Shown: positions 1 to 11,299 of the stretch, piece by piece
Layout of the letters: each line of letters opens with the position of its first letter
Position numbering within the stretch: the stretch's first letter is position 1
Assembly: GCA_905250025.1 (NCBI GenBank)
Contig: CAJNOJ010000251.1
Span: 1 to 64,000 of the forward strand
Source: Adineta ricciae
Lineage: Eukaryota > Rotifera > Eurotatoria > Adinetida > Adinetidae
Reading direction: 5' to 3'
DNA length: 64,000 bases
The notes under the pieces: generated by a model
What the model saw: only the letters and a program-made list of their open reading frames with translations
Databases searched by the model: none
Told to the model about the DNA's origin: nothing
Made by a program: the position numbers and the translations under genes

Positions 1-673
1 GAAGAGAATTATTTCTGTTTATGTTGATGTTTTTAATGATATTCTTCTCTTTCATTTGTTTATTTTATCAATTATTCCATTCAAAAATCTGGTCTTGTTC
101 AAGTTTATTACGAACATCAGCGATGCTTTTCGAAAAGAGTTTATTAAAATTTGATGTCAAGAATTTTTATACATCAAATGAAATTCTTGGACGAATAAGT
201 TTTACTTTATTCATCGTTTTTGTTGTATTTATCTGTATGAATATGTTCATTTCAATCATCGTCGATAGTTTTCGTCTCATTCAACATCAAGTTAATTTTA
301 TTTCGAATGAAAATGATGAAATCTTCATTTATATGAAGAAAAAACTTTCCTATTGGATGGGTTTTCGTCGACGAGAAGAACGTGTACATAAGAAACTCCA
401 ATATTCCAATTCAATCGAATATTTTCCAGTTGTAATCGATCGATTAATGGATACGATTACTCGAGTAAGAATTCGATTTCATTAACAAATCCTCGACAAT
501 GAATATTTATATCTTTTAGATCTCTTCAGATTATTGAAGAAAATTCATTTCATCGCGCAAAACGAACATGTAATAAGTTTGTTGATTTACTTTCGAAAAA
601 CCAGCCGGATCAATGTATAAGAATAAAAACGTGTCTATGTCGGAAAATCGAAATGATAATAATGAAGATTTGA
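1..673 (+). CDS. Polycystin-2-like cation channel, C-terminal part (partial)
   Basis: Only the 3' end of the gene lies in the window and the frame is open at base 1. Two hydrophobic segments are visible; the second (residues about 60-82 from Met 21) contains GRISFTLFIVFVVFICMNMF, which closely resembles the last membrane segment (S6) of PKD2-family channels, followed by the usual IIVDSF stretch and a basic cytoplasmic tail. Exon 1 ends at 464 before gtaaga. The best in-phase acceptor is at 528-529, giving a second exon 530-673 and a short Lys/Arg-rich end; the nearer acceptor at 518-519 would stop at once. PKD2 proteins are membrane cation channels, often of cilia. The family call is firm; the last 48 codons are less sure. 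Confidence 0.75.
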
Positions 674-686
674 GTGATTAACATAT

Positions 687-1000
687 AAAACAAATGATTT
701 TTTAAATCACCTAAATGTCGAGCATGACGAATATTTCTCATTGTTAATAAACCAAATCAATTCATCAGAAGCGAAGGACATAGTCAATACCAGAACATAT
801 GTTCGATAGAAACCCTTTTGCTCACGAGATATTCGAATAATATTATCTGATGGATCGAAATCAATCATGATTTCATAGAAAATAATCTCATAAATCATGT
901 TGATGAGAGAAAGTAGAGTGAATAAATTTCATGACGAAGAATCGGACGAACGAAGATGTAAAGATTGAATATGAAGAGAAATTATGAAAACGATTTTGAG
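687..1000 (-). pseudogene. Remnant of a rhodopsin-like GPCR
   Basis: On the minus strand near 720-760 one frame reads FGLLTMRNIRHARH, nearly the same as the third cytoplasmic loop entry (FGLLTVRNIHKTK) of the intact receptor at 4098-5117. Upstream a different frame stays open back to 898 with membrane-like, aromatic-rich residues. The two parts are in different frames and no full seven-helix reading exists, so this is a receptor fragment. It lies in the same orientation as the damaged receptor at 2247-3266 and may be an older copy. Boundaries are approximate. Confidence 0.35.
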
Positions 1001-1207
1001 TGAGATTTGATTGAGTCCATTAACGATAATTTCTGTGGTGTTTATAACATTGTATTTAGAAAATAGAGATGAGTAGACGTGTTGTTGCACTCAATGACAG
1101 ATTTTCACAGTTCACATCGAATCTTTGTTATTTAGCAAAAGTTCTTCTATCGAATTGATTTTCATACTGATTATTTATTCTTGAAATCAAAATCTAGAAA
1201 ATGTTCT

Positions 1208-1573
1208 TTACGCACACGTTGATGTGATCGAAGGCATTTGTGAATGTGGTGTGAAACTATTCATTTGCTGTTGTTGTTGTAAAGGGAATGCAGCCGTAGC
1301 AGCTGCCTGAGCTTCATTTCTTGCTTTACGAATTCGTATGTGTACACATCGAAGGATTATCAATACGATTGTAATAACCAATGAAATTGGAAGAAGAATA
1401 TACATCAGTAATGTATAATTGAATACAACACCACCAGATGATGGTTTTTTAGTTGTCAAAGTTCTTCTTGATGTCGTCGAAATATTCATTGAACCAATTG
1501 TTTGTCCGGATACAAATAGAATTGCATGTTGTAATAGAAAACGAAAGAGCATTGGTTTGGTAATTGTCGTCAT
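1208..1573 (-). CDS. Small single-pass membrane protein, unknown function
   Basis: A 121-residue uninterrupted frame from an ATG. Residues 1-24 look like a signal peptide, followed by a Thr/Ser-rich short ectodomain with potential N-glycosylation sites, one strong transmembrane helix (about residues 52-75), a basic stop-transfer stretch (RCVHIRIRKAR) and an Ala- then Gln-rich cytoplasmic tail. This ordered layout (signal, ectodomain, helix, basic anchor, tail) argues for a real type I membrane protein. I do not recognise a family. It could also be the last exon of a longer gene, but the signal peptide at the ATG favours a complete small gene. Confidence 0.5.
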   Translation of the reverse strand: MTTITKPMLFRFLLQHAILFVSGQTIGSMNISTTSRRTLTTKKPSSGGVVFNYTLLMYILLPISLVITIVLIILRCVHIRIRKARNEAQAAATAAFPLQQQQQMNSFTPHSQMPSITSTCA

Positions 1574-2246
1574 AACAAGAAATGCGTATTGTTTGAACTA
1601 AACAACTTTTCTTTTCTTTTCTTTTTTTAAAATGAACTCCATCACACAGAATATCAACTTGCAAATGTTTGATACTCAAAAACACACGTGATGACTCATC
1701 GGACGTTTTCTTATCATTCTTTTTTTCTCTTCTAACACGATCTATACGTATCATTTCTAATCATTGTCGAAACGGCATGATACACTTTTTTGGCTTTCCC
1801 TTCTACCACTGTGTCTCTCAATAGGAAGCTTTTTATTGCTAAATTCGGCATTAGTTGGTTACATTGCAGAACGACGTGTTATTCGAATTAAATGATAATG
1901 ATCATTAAGATGTGTAATGAAGCTATTTACCCATGGCCATTGACGCTCATGGACCAGCGACCTTTATGGATGGCAAACAAAAGCAGAGATATATTTTAAA
2001 ATGATGATGGTGATGTAACAGTTTCATGTTATTACAATCGAGTGAAGCCAGGTGTTTTCAGATGGAACAAACTAGATAAAAGAAAGTTTTGAATAGAAAT
2101 TCTCTTTGCTACGACGATTTTTGCATCGAGGATTATTTTATGAATTGTTTAGTTTAAGTTAAAAAAGAACTCTAAGGAGAAGGTTTGTGTCAGGCTAAGA
2201 TTATTGGTTATAACAATCGGCAAATTAAAAGTTTTTTTTCTATGCG
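1574..2246. other. Intergenic, no gene seen
   Basis: Short overlapping frames only; pyrimidine-rich tracts around 1610-1630. Nothing assignable. It holds the likely promoter of the minus-strand small membrane protein and the 3' flank of the damaged receptor gene. Confidence 0.4.
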
Positions 2247-3266
2247 TCAGTGGATTTGATGATCTACAGCGTCGTGATCGGTTGCTCTTGCTGCTGGGAG
2301 ACGACGAAGTATCTTTCTTTGAAATAAATGAATCAATTCTCGACGAAAGATTTCCGAGGAGACGAGAAAATTCGTCAATGTCAAGGAAAATCCCAGATAA
2401 ACTAAAAGATACGTCATGTTGCTCACAAATATCTCAGTCGCACGACAAAATGAAGATCTAACCACTTGTAATGTCATTGAACGATATATAAGAAAACAAG
2501 GATTTGGCAGATTAAGAATTAGATATAGGACGATTTGATTAGCCAACATTCGATGTAATTGAACATCTTTCTTCGATATTCTACCCCTTCGATTTCCACC
2601 AATTCTCATCTTTGTTTTATGAATATTTCGCACTGTTAATAAACCGAAGATCAACATCAAGAGTAACGGAAGAATACCACTATCGATGGCGATGTAAATG
2701 CTAAAGAAAATTCCATAACCACTTGATCTATAGCTACAACTACCTGTATTGGTCTCATAAAATACGAGAACTTGAATGTAGATTAGAGACCAGAAGAGAA
2801 CATTGGCGATAATCAGTCGGAGAGCAGTTTTCGGTGAACTCCATCGACGTCGTAGAGCATTTCGTGAACTGGCAAAATAACGATCAATCGATGCCAAGAT
2901 GATATAATAACGAGGAACAGCCACGAAAATATAAAAGAGATAAAAGCGAATTTTGCAATACCAAAGATTATAATTGAGAGTGCGAATGTCATATCCATAG
3001 TGCAACATACGAGTGAATAAGGCAAAATTATAAGTGAAAAACTGCGAAAGACTAGCAGCGAAGAAAAACATTGCACATGGAGTGTTTCAGTAAGTTGGTT
3101 GAGTAAAAATAATACACATGAGAATCGAACCAATATTTCCAACAAACCAAATGACGCTGCTACCATATTGAGTAATAGTTTTGTTTAAATTATTGACCAT
3201 GTCAATAAGTTCAATTTGATCATCGATAGCAAGAGTAACAGTACTGTTTGTAATTATATTCGACAT
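2247..3266 (-). pseudogene. Rhodopsin-like GPCR copy with one in-frame stop
   Basis: From ATG at 3266 to the stop at 2247 this is 340 codons, exactly the length of the intact receptor at 4098-5117, to which it is an inverted paralogue. The reading is complete apart from TGA at 3087-3089 (codon 60, just after helix 1), where the intact copy has CGA (Arg). A TM3-end motif DRYFASS, a Gly/Arg/Lys-rich third loop and an NPCFL stretch are present. The middle 653 bp are almost identical to the partner, whereas the first about 40 codons and the last about 80 codons are clearly diverged. The stop makes it a probable recent pseudogene; a sequencing error or read-through of that codon is the alternative. 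Confidence 0.8.
2490..3142 (-). repeat. Near-identical inverted tract (partner 4201-4853)
   Basis: 653 bp in inverted orientation to 4201-4853 with no length difference and only about half a dozen substitutions noticed by eye. Identity drops abruptly on both sides although both flanks are still homologous coding sequence of the same two receptors. This is the pattern of a gene-conversion tract between inverted paralogues. Confidence 0.75.
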
Positions 3267-4097
3267 AATTTAAAAGATCCTGAAGAAGATAGAACATATT
3301 TTAATGCGTGTGTAGGTAAATGATACCCAAGATGACATACTTATGACTTACTGAATACACACAACGTTTAATTGAATGTTAAGAGAGTTGTCACAGACAA
3401 ATCTACACAATATAATAACGGATGAAATATTCTTTTCTCACTATTAACTTAATATGAGAGACTTTCTCAGAACATTAAGCTCGTCTTTTATCCGTGATCT
3501 ATTATCCTCAGCTCAACATTGCGTATCTCATCTAACGCTGCTTCGTCTTCTATCGACCTCTAAATGAGTTTCTTTGCAGTTCGAATTAATGACATCATTT
3601 CCGGTTGCAAAATTTGTGTGATCAATTGTTCCATTTAGACACGATTTCATGCAGATATGTATACTTTACATTTAATGAGCATTACACGACATTGCGAACG
3701 TACCAATGAGCTCATAACGAGCGTATAGAAGACATAAGATAGTTTATTTCTATTCTAAATGGATTTTACCATAATTATGCATAAATAATCCATTTAATGG
3801 AATGAAAAAAAAATGAAGTGAACAGATGAATTCTTTTGTATCCTCAGTCCACGTGAGAATTTCTATTATATCATTAAGGGAAAATGTTCCGTCAGACGTC
3901 AGTATTATATCTCCTTCGAAATTATCACTTAAACCATTTCGTCGTTATTTGTATCTGTTAACCGATCCAATAGATTCCAACTCTTATGTCTATGATTTCT
4001 GTGAGATTTTCTCGACAAAATACATTTCACTACAGCAGTCGTATAACTTCATTAAGTTTCGTCAAATTTATTTTCTAGACGAATATAAAACATCGCA
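3267..4097. promoter_or_regulatory. Head-to-head intergenic region between two receptors
   Basis: 830 bp separating the ATGs of two divergently oriented receptor paralogues, so it should contain both promoters. AT-rich. A weak 91-codon frame at 3826-4101 has no recognisable features. I cannot point to a defined promoter element or a symmetric repeat between the two halves. Confidence 0.4.
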
Positions 4098-5117
4098 ATG
4101 AATAACACCAACGTCCTCTCCAATGGTGATCACCTCGTTTCACTTATCAATTTTCTCAACAAAACCATCTCAGAAATTGGTTTTGCCTTTATTCTCTTGC
4201 TTGGAAATATTGGTTCGATTCTCATGTGTATTATTTTTACTCAACCAACTTACCGAAACACTCCATGTGCAATGTTTTTCTTCGCTGCTAGTCTTTCGCA
4301 GTTTTTCACTTATAATTTTGCCTTATTCACTCGTATGTTGCACTATGGATATGACATTCGCACTCTCAATTATAATCTTTGGTATTGCAAAATTCGCTTT
4401 TATCTCTTTTATATTTTCGTGGCTGTTCCTCGTTATTATATCATCTTGGCATCGATTGATCGTTATTTTGCCAGTTCACGAAATGCTCTACGACGTCGAT
4501 GGAGTTCACCGAAAACTGCTCTCCGACTGATTATCGCCAATGTTCTCTTCTGGTCTCTAATCTACATTCAAGTTCTCGTATTTTATGAGACCAATACAGG
4601 TAGTTGTAGCTATAGATCAAGTGGTTATGGAATTTTCTTTAGCATTTACATCGCCATCGACAGTGGTATTCTCCCGTTACTCTTGATGTTGATCTTCGGT
4701 TTATTAACAGTGCGAAATATTCATAAAACGAAGATGAGAATTGGTGGAAATCAAAGGGGCAGAATATCGAAGAAAGATGTTCAATTACATCGAATGTTGG
4801 CTAATCAAATCGTCTTATATCTAATTCTCAATCTGCCAAATCCTTGTTTTCTTGTATATTATTCATTTGCTTTGAATATGTCGAAATCAGCAGTTCAAAT
4901 TGCAGCAGAATCATGGGCGAGTAACATGACGTATCTTTTAGTTTATCTGGGATTTTCTTTAACATTCGTGAATTTCATGATTTCATCGGATATATTTCGA
5001 CAAGAATTTTTCTGTTTATTTCAAAGAAAAATACTCCGTCGTCGGATCGTTATGAATAGAACTGTTGGCCAATCAACGGTGTTGCAAACGGCTGCTCAAA
5101 ATGACACTAATGTTTAG
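4098..5117 (+). CDS. Rhodopsin-like (class A) GPCR, orphan
   Basis: A 339-residue single-exon receptor. Seven hydrophobic segments can be laid out; helix 1 carries GNIGS (Asn of the GN motif, about residue 37), the end of helix 3 reads DRYFASS (DRY motif), helix 7 has a divergent end and the C-tail is basic then polar. Asn-rich N-terminus with glycosylation sites (NNT, NKT). It is a plasma-membrane receptor of unknown ligand; bdelloids carry very many single-exon receptors like this, loosely similar to peptide receptors. Intact, unlike its inverted twin at 2247-3266. Start chosen because it gives the N-glycosylated N-terminus and full length equal to the twin. Confidence 0.85.
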   Translation: MNNTNVLSNGDHLVSLINFLNKTISEIGFAFILLLGNIGSILMCIIFTQPTYRNTPCAMFFFAASLSQFFTYNFALFTRMLHYGYDIRTLNYNLWYCKIRFYLFYIFVAVPRYYIILASIDRYFASSRNALRRRWSSPKTALRLIIANVLFWSLIYIQVLVFYETNTGSCSYRSSGYGIFFSIYIAIDSGILPLLLMLIFGLLTVRNIHKTKMRIGGNQRGRISKKDVQLHRMLANQIVLYLILNLPNPCFLVYYSFALNMSKSAVQIAAESWASNMTYLLVYLGFSLTFVNFMISSDIFRQEFFCLFQRKILRRRIVMNRTVGQSTVLQTAAQNDTNV

Positions 5118-5987
5118 AACTGTTCGACACGCTCATAAGTAGATGTTTAGCTTTAACTCTTCGCGTTGAATAATCACTGAATGAAAATGGAAACCTGGAG
5201 GTGTTTCATATTCTCACTCGCTTATGGCTTTATTTGTTGTCAGTATGAAAAAGAATAATCAATAAGCTTTTTTCATCTATTTGTTCACAAAAGAATATTT
5301 TCTGTCTATTATTTCGATGTTGTAATTTCTTGGACAAATTCTTATTCAATCGGATGATTCCGAGTGTTTGGTAAATATTGCCAAACATCTTCCGTTGCTT
5401 ATTAAACTATTCTAGAAAGTGGATTTAATGACATTTCTATGACTTCAATTAATCAGAAATGTTTTTGAAACTGAACTCAGTTTGTTTAGGTGGAGTTTGT
5501 ATAGTTGACGCTAAACAGAAACGAAACTAAATATGAATATCAGCCATTGTTTATGATCATCTTGTAAGAAATATTCTCTTATATACAACATGGATGTCAA
5601 CTTAAATGTTGATTAGAATTTGATTCTTTTTCATTTGATTGAGATTCATTTCGTCTAAAACTTCGTTTTGTTTTAACGATCAGATTGTTTTCTTTTCTTA
5701 TTGGAAATCATTTAACTCTTCCTTTCTCAACCTTCTAAAAATGCAATACTTTGTCAATAAAAATCAAAGAGACGAACGACAGTTAAAAGAAGCCAAACAA
5801 CAGGGAAGGTTTTCATTGGGCAAAATCTATACCGTTTGGTTTTATTATTAAAAATAGTCGAGTATCCATAAATTCATTCTTATGTGTTGTTATTTACTTT
5901 TCATCGAGTTCAGAGAATAAAATCAACCACAATATATTTATATAGAACTCTTATCGCTTTCCCTTTCTTCACTTGAAACGAATGTGA
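5118..5987. other. Intergenic, no gene seen
   Basis: AT-rich stretch with one 70-codon frame (5639-5851) starting at TTG and lacking recognisable content. It should include the 3' UTR of the receptor and the promoter of the kelch gene. Confidence 0.4.
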
Positions 5988-7467
5988 ATGAAAATGCACG
6001 TAGTGCTGTTCATTTCTCTTCTTATCTCAACAATCAATGGTCTTATCATCAGTCAAATTCGTCGATCTTCTCTCTTTATCACCAATTCTTCTTGTGCTTT
6101 GGTTTTGAACGTCACTTTACCAGTTGGTTCATCGATTCAAACTTGTATTTGGAAATGTAATCATGAAGATCAATGTCAAACAGGTGTTTATTATCATGAA
6201 AATCGAACTTGTTTGCTATTTAGCGAAGATTGTCAATCAGGTAAAATAACATCATCCGGAAATGTTCAAACGAGTGTTATTTGTCATCGAAGAAATCAAG
6301 GTTAGTTTTAGAGTATTGTGATGATATTTTCATCATTGGTATACTTTCTCTTTAGGATCGAATAATCAATGTTCTCGTCGAAGTAAGTAAACTGAAAATG
6401 ATCTCATAAGTGCGAAAGCGTCTGATTTATATCGATAAACATTACAGATCAACAAAGTAAATGTGACATTCAGCGTATATACCATTATTAGACGTCATTT
6501 CAATCATTTCACTATAGAGAAAATTATGATAAAACATCTGCAAACAGCTTGAACTTTTAATTAACTTCAATTTGTTTTTTTTTTACGTGAAATTGTTTGT
6601 CTTATTTGGAAATTTTATTTAGACTGGACAATGACTGGAAATATGAATATTAGGCGACATAGGCATACAGCATCGATGTTATCAAATGGAAGGATATTAG
6701 TCACTGGTGGGCTGAATGTTAACACTAATCTGAACAGTGCTGAACTATATGATCCGTCAGCTGGTAATTGGACAATGACTGGAAATATGAATGTTGCCCG
6801 GTATGCTCATACAACAACTGTGCTACCGAATGGGAAAGTATTAGTGACTGGTGGGCTTAATGCCGGTCCTCTCAAAAGTGCTGAACTATATGATCCGTTA
6901 ACCGGTAACTGGACAACGACTGGAAATATGAATGTTGCACGACAAGATCACACAACATCAGTGTTATCAAATGGAAAAGTATTAGTTAGCGGTGGATGGG
7001 GTGCTGGGGGTGCTCAGAACAGTGCTGAGTTGTATGATCCATCAAGCGGTACCTGGACAATGATTGCAAATATGAGCATTGGACGTCAATTTGCCACAGC
7101 ATCGATTCTAGCAAATCGAACAGTAATTGTCCTTGGTGGATGGACTGGTGCTACTTATTTGAATAGTGCTGAATTATACGACCCATTAATAGGTAATTGG
7201 ACGCTGACTGGAAGTATGAATGATGTCCGAAAAGATCATACAGCCTCAATATTATCAAACGGCAAAGTATTAATTACCGGTGGATTAAGTAACAATTATC
7301 TCAAGAGTGTTGAATTATATGACCTATCAACTGGAAATTGGACAACAACTGCAAATATGAATATTGAACGTTCTCAACACACTGCATCGATACTTGCCAA
7401 TGGAAAAATATTAGTTGCCGGTGGTTACAATGGTAGCAGTTCTATCAACACCGCTGAATTATATTAA
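5988..7467 (+). CDS. Secreted kelch-repeat protein with Cys-rich N-terminal domain
   Basis: Proposed exons 5988-6300, 6356-6382, 6448-6456 and 6623-7467, all introns in phase 1; total 1194 nt, 397 residues. Residues 1-20 are a signal peptide. A Cys-rich domain (about 40-100; seven Cys, PAN/apple-like spacing) follows. The last exon encodes six kelch blades of about 47 residues, each with the pattern N-W-T-x-T-x-N-M ... H-T-x-S-x-L-x-N-G-x-V-L-V-x-G-G ... S-A-E-L-Y-D-P, so a six-bladed propeller is expected. The last blade stops right after AELY. The protein is probably secreted and adhesive or a receptor ectodomain; no transmembrane segment follows. Exons 2 (27 nt) and 3 (9 nt) are microexons inferred from splice sites and phase; their use needs transcript evidence. 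Confidence 0.75.
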
Positions 7468-8022
7468 GATATTTGAAGGAAAAAGTTTTTTTTTTCTGAA
7501 CTAAAATGCATAAATTTATATAACAAAAGTAAAGTTCTTTAAAACCGATGAATTCATGTTATTTTCAAGTGTGATTATAGCATGAATGATAAAGACATGT
7601 GATATACATGTCATTTCATACTGTTCAATTATCCAGAATCTGATCAAGGTTGAAAGACCGAAGGATCAGCATAAGTAGAAAATGAAATGATTCATAATTG
7701 TGAGAGATTATACCTATGGAAACATATCAGAAACTGAAATAGTTATAACGGTTATCTGATTCACCCAGATGTTTCTGAATGGCAAATCGAATCGCATTAC
7801 TTGTTGTTCTAATGATTCCGAATACAATTCATCTTGGTCGTAGCTCATTCACTTTCTACCATGGTCAATCAATTCTTCGACATAGAGTAGAATCTTTTGT
7901 TTAGATTTCACTCTGCTGGGTTTTTCACTTCGAAAAACAGGATAAAAGAGGAAGGAGAATGTATTGATACTGTTCTGCTTGAGTATTGTCAATAAATTTA
8001 TTAAAAAATAAACTAAAAATAT
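7468..8022. other. Intergenic between convergent genes
   Basis: AT-rich, contains the 3' ends of the kelch gene (+) and of the isocitrate dehydrogenase gene (-). No further gene or repeat seen. Confidence 0.4.
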
Positions 8023-9582
8023 TTAATCGATATTTTTATAAAGAAATGCATTTTGTCGTTTCTGCATTTGATAATCAAAACCAATCGTCGGTGTCATTTG
8101 CGCAATTTCGTTCAAAACACTTTGAACGAATTCTGTTGTCGTCGCTGATCCTCCGATATCCGGCGTTTTCAATTTCCGTTCTTGAATTGTCGTTAAAACC
8201 GCTTTCTTTATAACCGAACAATGCTCATCCAGACTACAACGAACTGTTCTTATCACTAACTGAATAAAAAGTGTCTTTACCCTAAGAATTTCAGCATATT
8301 TGCTGCAGCGAAGAGCATCCCCGAAGGATTTGCGATGTTTTTTCCTGCAATACCAATTCCTGTATTTCGCGTTCCTTGTTCGAAAATCGCATAACGATCG
8401 CCATAGTTTGATCCAGCAACAAAACCTGAGCCTCCGACAAGTCCCGCACAGACATTTGCTACAATATTTCCATATAAATTCGGCATAACCATCACATCGA
8501 ATTGAGTCGGACGATTGACCAACTGCATACAAGTATTGTCAACAATCATGGTGTCAAATTTGATATCGGAATATTCCGCTGCGACTTCGCGACAGCAATC
8601 GATGAACAATCCATCGCTTAGTTTCCTTTACAACGAGAATACAATAGACAGAACGTATATGAAGAAAGATTTACATGATGTTTGCTTTGTGAATTGCCGT
8701 GACCTTCTTTCGATCATGATGTTTGGCGAGTTCGAAAGCAAAACGGGCTATTTTCACAGACTTTGCTCGAGTTATAACTATCAAAATCAAAAACAACTTA
8801 CATAATGAATATGCGAATTTTCAAATTACTTTTTAAACTTTCAACAACACCGGGTACAGACTAAGATGAAAAATAAAAACTGACTGAGTGATGCATCAAG
8901 CGATTAGACATACTTCATGTTCAAGTGAACTATATTCTCCTTCAGTATTCTCGCGTACCACAAGAATATCAATGTCAGAATGACGCGTAGGTACCACCGG
9001 GCTTGTTTTACATCGAATAACATTCGCATAAAGATCCAAACGAGTTCTGCAATAACAAATCTGAGAAAAAAATGTTTTCTCTTAAAAAAAATCTTACCGA
9101 AGAAGAACATTGAGCGATCTAGATAAATTTTGTGATGAAATATTTCCTAAAATGTCTCATTCTACATCATTTTATTCACGAATACGAATACCTTTAAGTG
9201 CCACTCCGTTCCGTCGAACAGCAGTAATTGCTTGTTCGAATAACTCATCACTTGCGACATTGCTCGACAGTGGAATATCTTCGAAATCAATCGGTGCTCG
9301 GACACATCTACTTAAAATTGTCAAACGTTCGATAACATTTTCATTCAATTAACCTTATCGCTGCTTTGACATGTTCCATCAGTTCAGGTCCGACCCCATC
9401 ACCGTGAATCAATGTTATGGTGTATTTACCTCCATACGCTGTTCGCCATGGTGTGCTCAGCTAAAATGAAATCAAAAGGATAGAGAGTCGAAGATCAGAG
9501 AGGAAATATTTACATTGGTTGATAAACATCGATGAAGGGAAAGGAAAACATTCCGGGTACTAATTCTAAGGATTGATTTCAT
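8023..9582 (-). CDS. IDH3G: Isocitrate dehydrogenase [NAD] regulatory subunit (gamma/beta type), mitochondrial
   Basis: Nine exons on the minus strand: 9514-9582, 9354-9460, 9192-9307, 9098-9146, 8914-9046, 8830-8860, 8675-8777, 8281-8625, 8023-8233; 1164 nt in frame, 387 residues (human IDH3G 393). Exon 1 is a classical mitochondrial presequence (basic, amphipathic, [18 protein letters not shown]). Family landmarks in order: [78 protein letters not shown]-like [27 protein letters not shown] is the heteromeric TCA-cycle enzyme converting isocitrate to 2-oxoglutarate; gamma and beta subunits are mainly regulatory. Most introns are under 60 bp; one (before 8625) has an AAG acceptor. Gamma over beta is a similarity judgement. 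Confidence 0.9.
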
Positions 9583-9709
9583 GGTTTTGTTATTCGAATG
9601 AGAAATTAATTAAGTTTTTCTCAAAATAGAACAAGCTGTCAACACTATTAATCTATTTGATAACAAATCAGAGTTATAGAAAAGTACCGCGATAGATGAC
9701 GCTAGTTAG

Positions 9710-10536
9710 TTACATTGTATTATTGAAAAAAGGAAAAATATTTTGAAAAAGAAATTCTTTATTGAGTTCGTGTGTCACATCTTGATGTTTGACGTGTGAA
9801 ACAAGTTCGCAATCCGATTAAATTTTCGGTGAATTGTCTCGAATTATTCCATGTTTCAATTTCTAAGGAATTTTTCATATAACCCATAAATAAACCGGAT
9901 TGTCTTGGCATAACAACTTCATCTAGGTCTGAATAAGTCATGACAAATGAATTTAATTTGAGGATATTTTCACGATAGATTCCATTCGGAGTACCTCGTT
10001 CATTATTGATATCAGGAAGATAATGACAATTCGAATAGTATCGATCTAATTGCTCAGGATCGCGCCAGTAATTCGCTGGACTAATCGCGTTTTGTATTGC
10101 CGTTTCATACGCGTATTTTGTTAGTAAATCTCGAAGTTCGATTGGTAATTGCAGAAGATAAGGAACACCGAAAACACCTTGATGAATACCACTTAGAGTT
10201 ATGAGATTATAGACAGGCAACGAACAACGTTCAACAGCACCACGAGCGATGATACTACCTTGAGAATAACCGAGAAGATTGAAACCTTCACGAAGTCGTG
10301 GATTCGAATTGATTGATTCACAAAATTTTTCAACTTGAACATCTAATGGAAGAAGATATGAATCGACTTTTCCATTTCCGATTTCGATTGAAACAACATA
10401 GATATCGGGATAAAGAGAACGAACCCATCGAGCGATATCGTCCATGGCAGAAGCTGTTGAGGTGATACTGTGCATTAAGACAACTGGACGATAAGTTAAA
10501 CAGAATACAAATGGAATTTGGATGAGAAAAAGACAA
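9710..10536 (-). pseudogene. Palmitoyl-protein thioesterase (PPT) family, frame-shifted near its end
   Basis: The frame 10536 to 9759 reads a lysosomal thioesterase: RPVVLMHSITSTASAMDD, YVVSIEIGNG, GYSQGS (nucleophile Ser), ITLSGIHQGVFGVPY, SDLDEVVMPRQSGLF. Upstream of Met at 10475 the frame is open and hydrophobic (signal-like LFLIQIPFVFCLTY) to an acceptor cttcttttag, so an unseen first exon or ATG lies further up. At about 9808-9813, after IGL, the frame changes: the expected C-terminus with the His region (SHVKHQDVTHELNKE... then FPF) continues in another frame to a stop at 9710-9712, with about six expected residues missing at the junction. A small deletion therefore removes the catalytic-His part from the main frame. 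PPTs remove palmitate from proteins in lysosomes. Assembly error is possible. Confidence 0.7.
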
Positions 10537-11299
10537 CTAAAAGAAGATTACCAACCATTCTTATTTCTCTTTTATGAGAAAAATATCGATTTTTTTACTT
10601 GGATTTTAAGTCAATCGATTAGCAAATAACATATGATATGTACTCTCACAATTATTAATGGAAAATAGGACAACATTTTAGTTTTTAAGCAGATTTTCAT
10701 CTGAATATTTTCTGTATTCATTTTATGTCTCAAAAAATTATTGTTTATCTGAGCGAATTTTTCCGATTTCTGTGAACGTTAAATATGCAAATGTTTTGGA
10801 AGCTTTCTCTTCATACCCTCAGCTTCTTTGATTGTTTAAACGATCTTTATCACCAATCAGTTCTACAGAAACATTCTAATTGTTTCCTTTGAAATGTTTT
10901 CCAATTTCATTCTACAATCGCTCTTAGAAACTGAAATCGGGATCGAGAGCAACAATTCATGATCAACAAAGATGAAACCAAGAGTTCTGAGCTGATGAAA
11001 TCGATTCTTCATTTCCTCGAAATAANNNNNNNNNNNNNNNNNNNNNNNNNNNNNNTTTTTTTTCACCTTTTACCCAAATAAAGTTTTATCCAATGTAAAT
11101 TTTCGTTTGTTCACATGACTCGAATTTTCTTCTCTCTATTTTCCTCGTAATTTACAAAATGATTTTACATCAATTCAAAGTTGACTGTTTCAAAGTTTCC
11201 ATCGTTTTGAAAAATATATGTGAAATATGTAATTAGTCACATATTCAGGAATTTATTTTCCTTGTAGAATGCTCAACACGCTTTCTCACACTTTAGCTC
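10537..11299. other. Intergenic with assembly gap
   Basis: No gene seen on either strand apart from a possible short first exon of the thioesterase that I could not place. A run of 30 Ns lies inside it. Confidence 0.4.
11026..11055. other. Assembly gap (30 N)
   Basis: Thirty consecutive Ns followed by a T tract; scaffold gap of unknown true length. Confidence 0.99.

Noticed and set aside
2813-3166. Minus-strand frame of 117 codons that is also present on the plus strand at 4123-4530, suggesting a conserved overlapping gene
   Set aside because: It lies out of frame within both receptor copies, and its conservation follows from the near identity of the 653-bp tract; it has no features of its own.
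3826-4101. 91-codon plus-strand frame just before the receptor
   Set aside because: No recognisable content; overlaps the receptor start by four bases and occupies the likely promoter.
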